A DNA stretch of 52,907 nt, from contig JAHHHB010000041.1 of the NCBI GenBank assembly GCA_019359545.1, forward strand, positions 1 to 52,907, in the 5' to 3' direction. The notes below the pieces were generated by a model. That model saw nothing but the letters and a program-made list of their open reading frames with translations. It made no database searches and was not told where the DNA came from. Below are positions 26,763 to 35,903 of this stretch, in pieces. Each line of letters starts with the position of its first letter. Within the stretch, counting starts at the first letter, position 1. The position numbers were made by a program, and so were the translations under genes. Origin of the DNA: Desmonostoc geniculatum HA4340-LM1 (lineage in GTDB: Bacteria; Cyanobacteriota; Cyanobacteriia; Cyanobacteriales; Nostocaceae).

Positions 26763-28424
26763 TTATTTCTCAATAAATTCTTTGACTACTGCCATAGCAT
26801 TAGGAGGAATCTGGGTAATTAGGCGAAATGGAAATGCCGGAGTAGATGTAAAGTTTGCATAATCTGATGTTAGAAATACAGCGTAATTTTTAGCTTCTGG
26901 AGTCAGTTGTGCAGCAAACGATAAAGCTAAAGCTTTAACTAACTTACGAACATCAGCCGCTTGTTCGCCGACAACTTCACCGCCACTAATAGGGGTATTT
27001 GGTTTTCCGATTTGATCCATAGTGGTACTGGGATCTTTTACACTCAGATGAGTACCTCCAATTACACCAACTAACCATTTTTGGGATGGAATTTTGTCAA
27101 ATCCGACAATTTGTTCGGTTAAAGCTGGTGTGGTTTTATCTGCCGAACCTGCCAATATCAGGGTAGGAACTTCCACCTTTGTTAACCCAGTTTCGCCAAA
27201 CATCAGAGAAGTTGTAGGATTGAGAGCGATCGCTCCTTTGATCCTACTATCCCGCAATTGATAGCTATTTTCTGGCAGTTCTTGAGCAATGCACTGCATA
27301 GCTTCTCCCAAACTCAAGATAGCCAAGTTCTTTTTGCAGCGCTGTTTGAGACGTTCTAGTTGTAACTCGCCACCAGCAATTGCTAAAGCTGTACCACCAC
27401 CAAAAGAATAGCCAACAACCATCGCCTTGGTGGTTGCAAGTTTACCAGCAAGGGGGTTATTAGCTGTTTGGTTGAGCTTTTCTAATTCGTCGAGAACAAA
27501 ACTAATATCTTGAGGGCGACGCAGAAACTCCTCAGGCTTGACAACTCTGTTTTTCCCTTGTAGTGCTGAATCAACATTCGTCGCATTACTACCAGGATGT
27601 TCTAAAACTGCTACTACATAACCGTGGGATGCCAGATGTTCTGCAAGATAACGCAAGTCAGTGCGGACTGACCCGAAGCCATGAGAAAAGACAATTACAG
27701 GTTTGTCAGAAGTTGCAGCAACTGACCAGTAAACATCAACTGGAATTTTGCGATTGTGCTTTTGGTCATTCAAGTCTAATTTGAGTATTTCTACTTGAGC
27801 CGTTCCTGGTTGGGAGGGGTCGGAAGGAAAAGCAATCTGGGGTGTTCCGGGCTGTGGTGTCAAGAGGTCAAGTTGAGGTGCAATTGCCAACATAAACTGT
27901 TGGGTGCGCCAAAAAGCAGTATTTAAACTTCCTGCAACCTTAAAAGCTTGCGGTACATCAATTTCTAAGCGTTTACTCGGGTATGCGGCGATAAAACTCA
28001 GTATAGAAAGACCCTGCGGTGCGGTAGAGCCTAATATCAATCCTGCCCTGAGTGCTTGCACTCCGGCTTTATCCTTTCGAGCTAAAGCCGTAGCGAGGTC
28101 ATTGAGAATACTTGTACCAATTTGCGTATTAACTAATCCATTAACGGTGACAACATTTAACGGTAGATTCATGTTTAACGCCCCCAAAAAGAACTGGCGT
28201 TGTTCTTGGGATAATCTTTTAGTGTAAGGCTGCAAACTCCCAGGGAATTCACCAGTTTTTGCAGCCTTTTGCAAATCAGCCAGGGAGATGGATTCTGTAA
28301 ATAGACCAAAACGGACAACAACTGTGTCAGCTGCTTTTGCACAAGTATTTGTACCGAATTGTGTCAGTGCAATGGCGCACAAGAAACCGCCAACTTTTTT
28401 CAGACTTTCCCAACTTCTAGCCAT
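26763..28424 (-). CDS. Secreted alpha/beta hydrolase with DUF1400 N-terminal domain
   Basis: The protein has 553 residues from ATG 28424 (MARSWESLKKVGGFLCAIAL), with GGTGA 8 bases upstream; a TTG start at 28439 is possible. The signal peptide ends near NTCAKAA. Residues ~35-170 are the DUF1400 domain common in cyanobacteria (VVVRFGLFTESISLADLQKA). The hydrolase follows: oxyanion region VIVFSHGFGSVRTDLRYLAE, nucleophile VVGYSFGGGTALAIA, acid near ILAGSADKTTP and histidine GGTHLSV. It resembles platelet-activating-factor acetylhydrolase/chlorophyllase-like enzymes; the substrate is unknown. It stands alone, with its terminus at a TAA near 26763. Confidence 0.88.
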   Translation of the reverse strand: MARSWESLKKVGGFLCAIALTQFGTNTCAKAADTVVVRFGLFTESISLADLQKAAKTGEFPGSLQPYTKRLSQEQRQFFLGALNMNLPLNVVTVNGLVNTQIGTSILNDLATALARKDKAGVQALRAGLILGSTAPQGLSILSFIAAYPSKRLEIDVPQAFKVAGSLNTAFWRTQQFMLAIAPQLDLLTPQPGTPQIAFPSDPSQPGTAQVEILKLDLNDQKHNRKIPVDVYWSVAATSDKPVIVFSHGFGSVRTDLRYLAEHLASHGYVVAVLEHPGSNATNVDSALQGKNRVVKPEEFLRRPQDISFVLDELEKLNQTANNPLAGKLATTKAMVVGYSFGGGTALAIAGGELQLERLKQRCKKNLAILSLGEAMQCIAQELPENSYQLRDSRIKGAIALNPTTSLMFGETGLTKVEVPTLILAGSADKTTPALTEQIVGFDKIPSQKWLVGVIGGTHLSVKDPSTTMDQIGKPNTPISGGEVVGEQAADVRKLVKALALSFAAQLTPEAKNYAVFLTSDYANFTSTPAFPFRLITQIPPNAMAVVKEFIEK

Positions 28425-28868
28425 AAGAATTTTCACCAATTCATACTTACGTGAATATAGCGGATATTTGTGTATTTGAGTACCCCGATTCCTGGCGAGA
28501 AATAGAACCAGAGTTTTTCCTGAACTTGATAGCGATCGCTCTCAAGTGGCAAATATACCTGTAGGTGCGATCGCAGTTGCACAAAAGCATCACAACTATC
28601 AGCAATTGTACAATTCATTACAGCTAGAAATTTCAGCCAAAATCGGTGTTAACAGCCACAAAAAACCGATTGTTTCTCAACTAAGTTTAATACTGTAACA
28701 AATGCCCTTTGTCATTAGTCATGAGTCATTAGTCCTTTGCTAATAACCAATGACCAATGCCCCATACCCAATTATTAACCTGTTGCAGGTGGATAGTATT
28801 CTTGCTGTTGCTGTACTACCATTACTCCTCAAATTGCACCAGTCGCACCAACACTTTTTCCTAATTTT
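28425..28868. other. Intergenic region, no gene
   Basis: It contains two HIP1 sites (near 28533 and 28567) and heptamer repeats CATTAGT/CAATGAC around 28710-28770. A 61-codon minus-strand frame (28433-28618) has no supporting features. Confidence 0.45.
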
Positions 28869-29309
28869 ATGCGTCACCGACTCATTTATATTTTTATTTT
28901 CCTGCTTTCGCTAAGTATTATTACACTTTGGTGGCCTGTCAATGATTCTGATTGCAATTCTGAGGCTTTTTTAGCATCAAAAACTACAAAATTTCAAGTA
29001 AAAGCTACTAAAGTTGTTGTTCAGCCCTGGCGTGGTAAACATAAATCATACGGAATCTTTATGATTCCTGATGAATACAAACAAGCTCCCTTTTTTGTAT
29101 TAACAGTCAAAGGTGCTGGCAGTTACTGTTCAAAACAATACGGTTATAGAAAAAACGTTGATGATATTTTTGCTCAGCCAGGAACTTATCTAGTGAGAAA
29201 GTTTATTAGAACTCGAACATCTCTGCGGCTTATTCTCCAAGGTTTGTACTTTCAGATCAATGATAAAAAGAATTGGATATTAACTTTTCCTCAACCAAAA
29301 ATTGACTAG
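28869..29309 (+). CDS. Small exported or membrane-anchored protein of unknown function
   Basis: The protein has 146 residues from ATG 28869. It has an N-terminal hydrophobic segment (LIYIFIFLLSLSIITLWWPV) that is a signal anchor or signal peptide. The mature part is basic and mainly beta (TTKFQVKATKVVVQPW; QAPFFVLTVKGAGSYCSKQY). Two cysteines (in SDCNSEAF and GSYCSKQ) could form a disulfide outside the cytoplasm. I do not recognise the family. The ribosome site is poor (TTTTTCCTAATTTT upstream), but composition and codon use are protein-like. Confidence 0.6.
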   Translation: MRHRLIYIFIFLLSLSIITLWWPVNDSDCNSEAFLASKTTKFQVKATKVVVQPWRGKHKSYGIFMIPDEYKQAPFFVLTVKGAGSYCSKQYGYRKNVDDIFAQPGTYLVRKFIRTRTSLRLILQGLYFQINDKKNWILTFPQPKID

Positions 29310-29405
29310 TATGGAACATTGTTCCCTAGAACATTTGTAGTTAGAAAAAATCAAACCTGCTGTATTAAATGAAACTACTATGTTTTTAAATTTATTAATT
29401 ATCAA

Positions 29406-30461
29406 TTAGGTTGCTGGCTGCGTTACTAAAACGTCGTTATTTTCTAATAAAATAGTAGTAGCATTGACTACAATTTGTGCTGCTCCTATGAAAAAATAAG
29501 GCTCGATAGTTGCTGGAACATCACTAGGTTGATGATAGTGGGGAGTACGTAAATTTGCAGTATCTGTCACCAGCACAGCACCCACTCCCTGATACCAAAA
29601 CGGTGCGTGGTCACTGCGTAGGGTATCGGGTGTCAGTAGACCTTTGAGAGGAATTGGCAGTGTTAGAACTGCTGGCAAATTTGATTCTTGTTTATTCAGA
29701 GCAGTTGAGGGAATATTCTGGGAGTTTTGAAAAGCATTCAGTAAAGGTAAATGTTCTGTATCACCGACTACCGCCAAAAAATCACCCTTATCGCTAGGTG
29801 GGGTAACAGGCAATGCCGCAGGATATTTTTGACACCCAGGAGTGTAACAAGCATAACCTACCATATCCATAACGATCGCCCCGCCCAAATTTTGCAAGCG
29901 TGCTGTCTTGGCAACGAAAGCCTGACTACCTAAAAGTCCTGTTTCCTCTTGGTCAAAAAAAGCTAGCTGTAACGTCCGTGGTGTAGAACGAGAACCAAGC
30001 AACCGCGCAGCTTCCAGCACGACGGCGATACCGCTGGCGTTATCATCGGCACCTGGAGAAGAGGCGACAGTATCGTAATGCGCTCCCAGGAGAATTGCTT
30101 TAGCGGCTTTGTTAGTTCCGAGACGTTCTGCAAAAATATTCACACCGTCGGAGAACTTTTCTAATTTAGGCTTCCAGCCGAATTTTTTCAGTTCAGTTGT
30201 GATATAAGTGCGAGTACGCGATCGCTCTGTTGTTGTGTAACGCTGAAAATTTAACTTTTGGATATGAGCTAACAGCCTCTGGGCAGACACTTGCGGGGTA
30301 TTGTCAACTTCCTTTAACTCTGGCTGTGGTTGGGGTATTTCCACTGGAATGCGCTCAACAATTGTCGGTGAAGGACGCTGTTCAAAAAACGTGCTACCTC
30401 TGCTACCCACCACGGCAACTGCCATCAACACCAGCAGCATTAGCCAAACCCATTTTCTCAT
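29406..30461 (-). CDS. M28-family zinc aminopeptidase, membrane-anchored or exported
   Basis: The protein has 351 residues. N-terminal hydrophobic segment (WVWLMLLVLMAVAVVGS), then a proline-rich linker. Zinc-site motifs of M28: LLGAHYDTVASSPGADDNAS (His and bridging Asp), FFDQEETGLLGSQAF (catalytic and ligand Glu), VMDMVGYAC (Asp) and TLRSDHAPFWYQGVGAVLVT (His). Such enzymes trim N-terminal residues from peptides. The active site is complete, and export to the periplasm is likely. It is an isolated gene. A partner role with the peptide system further right is not supported. Confidence 0.9.
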   Translation of the reverse strand: MRKWVWLMLLVLMAVAVVGSRGSTFFEQRPSPTIVERIPVEIPQPQPELKEVDNTPQVSAQRLLAHIQKLNFQRYTTTERSRTRTYITTELKKFGWKPKLEKFSDGVNIFAERLGTNKAAKAILLGAHYDTVASSPGADDNASGIAVVLEAARLLGSRSTPRTLQLAFFDQEETGLLGSQAFVAKTARLQNLGGAIVMDMVGYACYTPGCQKYPAALPVTPPSDKGDFLAVVGDTEHLPLLNAFQNSQNIPSTALNKQESNLPAVLTLPIPLKGLLTPDTLRSDHAPFWYQGVGAVLVTDTANLRTPHYHQPSDVPATIEPYFFIGAAQIVVNATTILLENNDVLVTQPAT

Positions 30462-30740
30462 GTGATTTATCCTTGGCTCATCCGAGTTGTAGTTAGTTCA
30501 ATAATGACAATCTCTGTGCTAGAAAATATTCTGAAGCGCGAGAACATTTTAAATAGAGAATATCAAGTTTGACAACTTGTCTTTTGACAGAGAGCGCAAC
30601 TTAACTTACAGTGCCGCACTAGAGGAGTGCTGAGTACTGAGTACTGAGCAAAGAGGAAGAGAAAACAATTTCTTCTTAATTCTTCAAAAATCTTTATTTT
30701 AATACTCAAGACTCATGACTCAGAACTCAGGACTTTTCTT

Positions 30741-32012
30741 ATGGTAGATTTATTGCCGATCGCAATCCTGGGATTCCTGGGTAGTTTTGGGCATTGCTTT
30801 GGCATGTGTGGCCCTCTAACAGTGGCCTTTTCTTTATCCCAACAGCCAAAAATTCCGCACACAGCTTCCCGTGGACGGACATCAACCCTAGAAAAGTCAA
30901 ACACTCGGCAACAGCAATTAAAATTTCATATTCTGCTAAATCTGGGGCGGATGTTGAGCTATGCTCTAGTCGGTGCTGGCATTGGGGCGCTGGGTTCAGT
31001 ATTGCTGCAAGGTGGACAGCTAGCGGGTGTTGGCAGCGACTTCCGCCGCTGGATGGCAATTGTGACAGGTGTCATGCTCATCTGGTTTGGCTTAGGACAA
31101 ATAAAACCCGATTTACTGCCGCGCATTCCTGTGCTACATCCCTTATTAAAAGGCAGTTTACACGATCGCCTCAGCACCGGAATGGTCAAACTTTCCTTCA
31201 AAACCAAATGGTGGACGCCATTGTTTTTGGGAATGACTTGGGGTTTAATGCCCTGTGGTTTCCTGTATGCTGCCCAAATTAAAGCCGCTGAAACTGGGAA
31301 TTTATGGATGGGTGGCGCTACTATGCTGGCTTTTGGCTTGGGAACTTTACCCACCATGTTGGGTGTAGGCGTCTCCACATCTTTGGTAAGTAAAGATAGG
31401 CGCAGTCAGTTGTTTCGATTAGGTGGTTGGGTTACCGTCACCATTGGCGCCATCACCTTGCTGCGGACTGGTGACACAATGGTAGATTACACCGGACACG
31501 CCGCTTTACTCTGCTTAATGTTGGCTTTAATTGCCCGTCCCATTAGTGGCTTGTGGGCGTCACCACTGCGTTACCGCCGTGCTTTAGGCGTGGGAGCTTT
31601 TGTGCTTTCTGTGGTTCACACCGTCCACATGATTGAACACTCATTGCAATGGAATTTTGCCGCCTTTTCTTTCCTGCCGCCAGAATTTCAGTGGGGGATG
31701 GCTGCGGGTGCTGTAGCATTGATATTAATGTCCCCCGCCGCTTTCACGAGTTGGGAATCATTGCAAAAATCTTGGGGCAAACGTTGGCGACAGATTCATC
31801 TATTGGGTGTGCCAGCTTTGCTCTTGAGTACCATTCATGCTGTGTTGATTGGTTCCCATTATCTGGGTTCCATACAATTAACTTGGGGAAATAAATTAGC
31901 GACAGTACTGATGGGAATTATTACCCTTGGTGTCTTGATGGTACGTTCGCGCTTTTTTTGGTCAAAGTTAGCCGTAGAAAAGTTTTATGTTCCCCCAACC
32001 AAATCGCGCTAA
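30741..32012 (+). CDS. UreH/SafE-like membrane protein with extra C-terminal histidine-rich membrane domain
   Basis: The protein has 423 residues with about ten hydrophobic segments. The N-terminus GFLGSFGHCFGMCGPLTVAF has the HCxGMCGP motif of the UreH_2/SafE (sulfite-exporter TauE-like) family, often tied to copper or other metal handling. The first ~250 residues fit that family (WWTPLFLGMTWGLMPCGFLY). The last ~150 add four more helices with paired histidines (VVHTVHMIEHSLQWN; WRQIHLLGVPALLLSTIHAV, then LIGSHY), like ferric-reductase/MsrQ-type heme-b domains. The haem is inferred from spacing only. It precedes, and nearly touches, a secreted-protein gene; both probably form a metal- or redox-linked operon. 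Confidence 0.82.
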   Translation: MVDLLPIAILGFLGSFGHCFGMCGPLTVAFSLSQQPKIPHTASRGRTSTLEKSNTRQQQLKFHILLNLGRMLSYALVGAGIGALGSVLLQGGQLAGVGSDFRRWMAIVTGVMLIWFGLGQIKPDLLPRIPVLHPLLKGSLHDRLSTGMVKLSFKTKWWTPLFLGMTWGLMPCGFLYAAQIKAAETGNLWMGGATMLAFGLGTLPTMLGVGVSTSLVSKDRRSQLFRLGGWVTVTIGAITLLRTGDTMVDYTGHAALLCLMLALIARPISGLWASPLRYRRALGVGAFVLSVVHTVHMIEHSLQWNFAAFSFLPPEFQWGMAAGAVALILMSPAAFTSWESLQKSWGKRWRQIHLLGVPALLLSTIHAVLIGSHYLGSIQLTWGNKLATVLMGIITLGVLMVRSRFFWSKLAVEKFYVPPTKSR

Positions 32013-32034
32013 ATCACTCTTATTTTCTGGCTCC

Positions 32035-32667
32035 ATGCCAACGAGTCAAAAACACAGGCGTTACCTCAACAAAGGAACAATCAAGTATTTATTATTCCTG
32101 AGTTGCTTAGTCGTATCAATAACTAATTTGTATCCTGCGGCTGCTCATAAAGTGGAAGTAGCTGGAAATGTCGGTGCGACTCTTCACATTGAACCAAATG
32201 ATAATCCTCGTGCTGGAGAACCAAGCCAAGCCTGGTTTGCCCTTACCCGCAGAGGTGGAAAGGTGATTCCCTTGGCACAGTGTAATTGTCGGTTGGCTGT
32301 TTATGCCGAACCCTATGCCCCTGGAGAGCCAGCACTGTTAGAACCAGCTCTCAAACCTGTGGCAGTTGAGCGTTATCAAGGCATCCCAGGTGCGGAAGTT
32401 GTCTTTCCGAAGCCAGGTATTTATGAGTTGCAACTCAATGGTGAACCAGTTTCAGGGGCAAGATTCAAACCTTTTGAGTTCAAATTTGAAGTTACCGTGG
32501 CAGGAGGCTCTACAAAGAATACACAAAACCTACGTAATGTCAATGGTGATTTAGTACAGGGTGAAAATAAAAGTTTACCCCTTTGGGCGATCGCTTTGCC
32601 AATCCTCGGATTTATCGCCATCTTATTTGTTGCACTGCGAGGAATGAGAGGAGGGAATGGGGAATAG
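32035..32667 (+). CDS. Exported protein with C-terminal anchor, partner of the UreH-like gene
   Basis: The protein has 210 residues from ATG 32035 (MPTSQKHRRYLNKG); an ATG at 31987 would overlap the upstream gene. Signal peptide (YLLFLSCLVVSITNLYPAAA), then a beta-sandwich domain beginning HKVEVAGNVGATLHIEPNDN, with CNCRLAVYAEP holding a CxC pair. A C-terminal membrane helix (LPLWAIALPILGFIAILFVA) ends in basic residues. The topology, an outward beta domain with His and CxC residues next to a metal-type permease, recalls periplasmic copper-binding proteins, but the family is not recognised. The stop is 22 bp before the repeat block. Confidence 0.75.
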   Translation: MPTSQKHRRYLNKGTIKYLLFLSCLVVSITNLYPAAAHKVEVAGNVGATLHIEPNDNPRAGEPSQAWFALTRRGGKVIPLAQCNCRLAVYAEPYAPGEPALLEPALKPVAVERYQGIPGAEVVFPKPGIYELQLNGEPVSGARFKPFEFKFEVTVAGGSTKNTQNLRNVNGDLVQGENKSLPLWAIALPILGFIAILFVALRGMRGGNGE

Positions 32668-32716
32668 GAAGTGGGGAGATGGGGGAGATAACCCGCATTT
32701 CTCACAAGCTTGAGAT

Positions 32717-32860
32717 CAGATGTGCAGATGTGCAGAGGGGCAGAGGGGCAGAGGGGCAGAGGGGAAATACTGCTCCCCTGCTCCCCTGCTCCCCTGCTCC
32801 CCTGCTCCCCTGCTCCCCTGCTCCCCTGCTCCCCACTCCCCACTCCCCACTCCCCACTCT
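32717..32860. repeat. Dense simple repeats: GGGGCAGA, CTCCCCTG and CTCCCCA arrays
   Basis: Four GGGGCAGA octamers (32733-32764), about eight CTCCCCTG octamers (32772-32831) and four CTCCCCA heptamers (32829-32858), one after another. The first block can partly pair with the second. The array lies between the convergent ends of 32667 and 32878. Confidence 0.9.
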
Positions 32861-32877
32861 CTATTTTCCAAGCAAGT

Positions 32878-34761
32878 CTATTTATTACAAAACCAAAACT
32901 TAGTTACAGGCCAAGACAACTCACAAATTGTTCCTTTAGAAGAAAGAGGAACTCGTTGAAATTTACCTTTGAGTTGTTTTGCTAAATTTCTAAACTGTTG
33001 GGTACCGCGACCTTCTCGAGATGAATTTACACCCAAACCATCATCTATAATGCTCAAAGTGTACCAGCCTTCAGATGAAAAGCAAGTGACTTCCAGGCGA
33101 GTTACTCCTGTGGCATGTTTGCCAACATTGCACAAAGCTTCTTCAAGAAATCGGCAGAGTCCTTGCTTTTGTTCTATGGTTAAGTATCGCTCATCTATAG
33201 GTTCAAAAGTACGGATTTTAACTTTAATAGTTCTAAAGCAAGGAAAGTCTCGCGCTAAAGTATGGCTGTAAACTTGATAGAGAATTTCGTGCAGAGGATC
33301 TTGCAAATTTAATACCAAAGTATTTCCTAAATAAAGACTACTGTCTTGAGTTGGAGGTTCTCGTTGTAAAAAATCATAAATTCCTCGGAGTTCGTGGTTT
33401 AATTTATCAAGTTCTTTTTCCAGTTCCGGGAGTAATTCTTTCATTGGTAAATCTTGACATCTAACCATTTTTAAAACTTTAGCTAGACTTTGCAATGGGC
33501 CGTTATGAATTGTTTCAAATGTGCGTTCAATAACATCTTGTCTAGCTTTGATTCCCGATCGCAGAGCTTTATCACATTGATATAAAGCAGTGAGTTCTAT
33601 ACCATTGAGAGTTAAAACGATAACTGTAGGAATTACTGGAACCCACCAGCCCCAAGTTAAGAGAAAGTAACTAGTTACTATTAAGCTAGAAGTTGTAGTA
33701 ATAACAATTATGATATTTGCTAAAGGAGATTTACTCAAGCGAGCGATCGCAATTCCTAAAAACCCCCAGAGAAAAATCCACAAATATTCCCATCCATCTG
33801 ACCAAGTATTTAAAAGCGGTCTGTCGTCAAGCACTGCACTGACAATTTGGCTAACAGCATGTGCTTGGATTTCTACTCCATAAACTGGTCTTTTTGTAGA
33901 TTTTTTAGATGTAATTGTCGCAGTAGTTATTAAATCTTTTCGGCTAGGGGAGTTTATGCCGATAATTACAATGCGATCGCGTAACAATTCAGAATTAAAT
34001 TTGTTGTTTTTAATATCATTTAAAGATATAGTTCTAAATCTTGTTCGACCACTACGAAAATTTAGCAGTACTTGAACTCCAGTTACATCAGTTCGGACAT
34101 AGCCTCCAGAGTTAGGAGAAAGTTTTGGTAGTGGAGTATTGCCAAACTGGATTGTAGTGCGATCGCTAATACTATTTTTGAAGCTAATATTTTTATGAGC
34201 TAAATAAATTTCTGCTAAACGTAGAGATAAAGATAATTTTTCTCCTTCAGATGTTGGTGTTATTAATAAGCTTCGTCTTAATTTGCCGTCAGCATCTGTA
34301 ATTTGATCTGCAAAACCAATTTGTTCAAAAGAAAAATAGGGTGGGGGAGTAATTTGCTTGGGGAATACTTTTTCAATTACAATTAAATTTTTGATATTTT
34401 TAAAAGCTGCCAAAAGTTCTGTATGACCAGGGTTAACTGGAAAATCTCTATAAATATCAAGACCGATCGCTCTAGGTTGACAACTGTGCAGTTTCCACAG
34501 TAGTACCGCTAAATCTCTATCTGATATTGAAGAATCTATGAGACGATCGTCTTGATTAATGCCCACAATTATAATTCGTTCATCTATAGGTTCTTCAGGA
34601 CGCAGACGCAGGAAACTATCAAAAACTAGCCACTCTAAAGATTGCATTAAACCACTCATACGAGCAACTATCACCAGTGCAATAACTATAATTCCTGGGA
34701 ATGCACCTACACGCCAAATCCGAATTTCTTCTTTGATTATTTTCCAAAGCCGAGGCTGCAT
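32878..34761 (-). CDS. CHASE2-domain sensor histidine kinase
   Basis: The protein has 627 residues from ATG 34761. The N-terminal membrane helix (GIIVIALVIVARMSGL) is followed by a CHASE2 extracytoplasmic domain (LRPEEPIDERIIIVGINQDD; HSCQPRAIGLDIYRDFPV; LLRDRIVIIGINSPS), then three membrane helices near 325-400. The cytoplasmic kinase has an H-box ERTFETIHNGPLQSLAKVLK of the HPK7/NarX type. Its ATPase domain keeps the N-box (FLEEALCNVGKHATG) and G-box (IIDDGLGVNSSREGRG). CHASE2 often senses small extracellular signals. It lies at the end of a same-strand gene series (peptides, PCAT, HlyD, degenerate kinase, response regulator), so sensing of the exported peptides is a reasonable hypothesis. 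Confidence 0.9.
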   Translation of the reverse strand: MQPRLWKIIKEEIRIWRVGAFPGIIVIALVIVARMSGLMQSLEWLVFDSFLRLRPEEPIDERIIIVGINQDDRLIDSSISDRDLAVLLWKLHSCQPRAIGLDIYRDFPVNPGHTELLAAFKNIKNLIVIEKVFPKQITPPPYFSFEQIGFADQITDADGKLRRSLLITPTSEGEKLSLSLRLAEIYLAHKNISFKNSISDRTTIQFGNTPLPKLSPNSGGYVRTDVTGVQVLLNFRSGRTRFRTISLNDIKNNKFNSELLRDRIVIIGINSPSRKDLITTATITSKKSTKRPVYGVEIQAHAVSQIVSAVLDDRPLLNTWSDGWEYLWIFLWGFLGIAIARLSKSPLANIIIVITTTSSLIVTSYFLLTWGWWVPVIPTVIVLTLNGIELTALYQCDKALRSGIKARQDVIERTFETIHNGPLQSLAKVLKMVRCQDLPMKELLPELEKELDKLNHELRGIYDFLQREPPTQDSSLYLGNTLVLNLQDPLHEILYQVYSHTLARDFPCFRTIKVKIRTFEPIDERYLTIEQKQGLCRFLEEALCNVGKHATGVTRLEVTCFSSEGWYTLSIIDDGLGVNSSREGRGTQQFRNLAKQLKGKFQRVPLSSKGTICELSWPVTKFWFCNK

Positions 34762-35112
34762 AAGCTTTCCTCCTAGCCTTTAGCTATAAGTAATTTTTAA
34801 ATAAAAATAATTCAGAATTAAATCAAGTATAAATCTGATGACATTTTTGTGATAAGTATTGGTTTCAAAAGTGATTTAATCATGGAAATAAGTTAGTTCC
34901 TTAATCGGCAAAGTTAGTATTAAAATTTCATCAAAATTAAAACTTTATACCTGTTTTTGAAAGTGACATTTGCCCTAAGATAATGCCGTAAACCGGCGAT
35001 GAAATGTTTCGCATTATGGGTAAAGTATTCTAAATTCTGTTAGCACAGCGGGCGTAGCCTATTCTGACTTCTGAATTCTGAGTTCTATATTCTGATTCCT
35101 GTTTATTAGCAA
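34762..35112. other. Intergenic region between kinase and response regulator
   Basis: About 350 bp, AT-rich, with TTCTGA-type heptamers near 35061-35095 and the short GCGGGCGTAGCC motif near 35049 (its inverse occurs near 36893). No gene. Confidence 0.5.
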
Positions 35113-35790
35113 CTAATCAATTAAACCTTCTTCTCTAGCTCTGATTTCAGTTTGAATCCGAATATTTTTTCCCTCATCAGGATAAACATTTAGAGCATCT
35201 TGTAGCTTACTCCAGTAATGACGTACCATACGTTCAGATATACACATTCTTTCAGCAATAGTTTTGTCTTGTAATCCTTCTTCAAATGCTAGAGTCAGAA
35301 CTCTGAGCCACTCTGGTTTAAATTCTAATCCCGAATAAATTCCTTTAATGTCCTTTGTATGAGTTAATCCTTGTAATGCCCAATCAACCCTAGTCAACAT
35401 TTCTTGGGTAGAAAGACTTTTATCGGCGACTGTAAAACCTCCTTTATGACTATCAATATCAGGTCTAATTCTCACTAGTGTCCTCACATGAGCAGTTTGG
35501 ACAATAATATTCAAGTTAGGATAGTGTTTCATCAAAATTCTGAGTAGTTGAATACCTGTGTCTGGTCGCGCTGTAACTCCATAATTTTCTGGTATGGAAA
35601 GATCCATAACTACAAGATCTAGCTGTAAACTACTAACTTTATTCAGAGCATTATTAGCATTTATAGCAGTGACAATTTCAGCACCAAGGTAATGTTTTTG
35701 CAAGATGTCTACTGTTCCACTTAAAACTGACTCATGGTCATCAATTACCAAAATTTTCAGCAATGCCTTCTCCGATTTTTCTTGTTTCAT
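35113..35790 (-). CDS. NarL/LuxR-type response regulator
   Basis: The protein has 225 residues. The receiver domain has acidic pocket IDDH (D17, D18), phosphoacceptor D63 in LVVMDLSIPENYG, and switch/lysine region VADKSLS. The C-terminal helix-turn-helix is LTLAFEEGLQDKTIAERMCI, followed by SERMVRHYWSKLQDAL, a LuxR/GerE-type reader that is somewhat divergent. The gene lies between the CHASE2 kinase and the degenerate kinase-like gene, so it is the expected output protein. Its targets may be the peptide array promoter or palindromes (inference). Confidence 0.9.
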   Translation of the reverse strand: MKQEKSEKALLKILVIDDHESVLSGTVDILQKHYLGAEIVTAINANNALNKVSSLQLDLVVMDLSIPENYGVTARPDTGIQLLRILMKHYPNLNIIVQTAHVRTLVRIRPDIDSHKGGFTVADKSLSTQEMLTRVDWALQGLTHTKDIKGIYSGLEFKPEWLRVLTLAFEEGLQDKTIAERMCISERMVRHYWSKLQDALNVYPDEGKNIRIQTEIRAREEGLID

Positions 35791-35903
35791 AATTCACAGC
35801 CTGCTGATTAAGTAGAAAATTAAAAATTCTTGATTATCATCCACATTAGCTAATTATTTTTCTGGAAATATAAAGAAATATATGAAGTTAAACAATATAA
35901 TAA

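Noticed and set aside
32717..32860. Coding sequence through the CTCCCCTG array (frames on both strands)
   Set aside because: Translations are pure repeats (LLPCSPAP type and GEQGSRGA type) with no plausible start.
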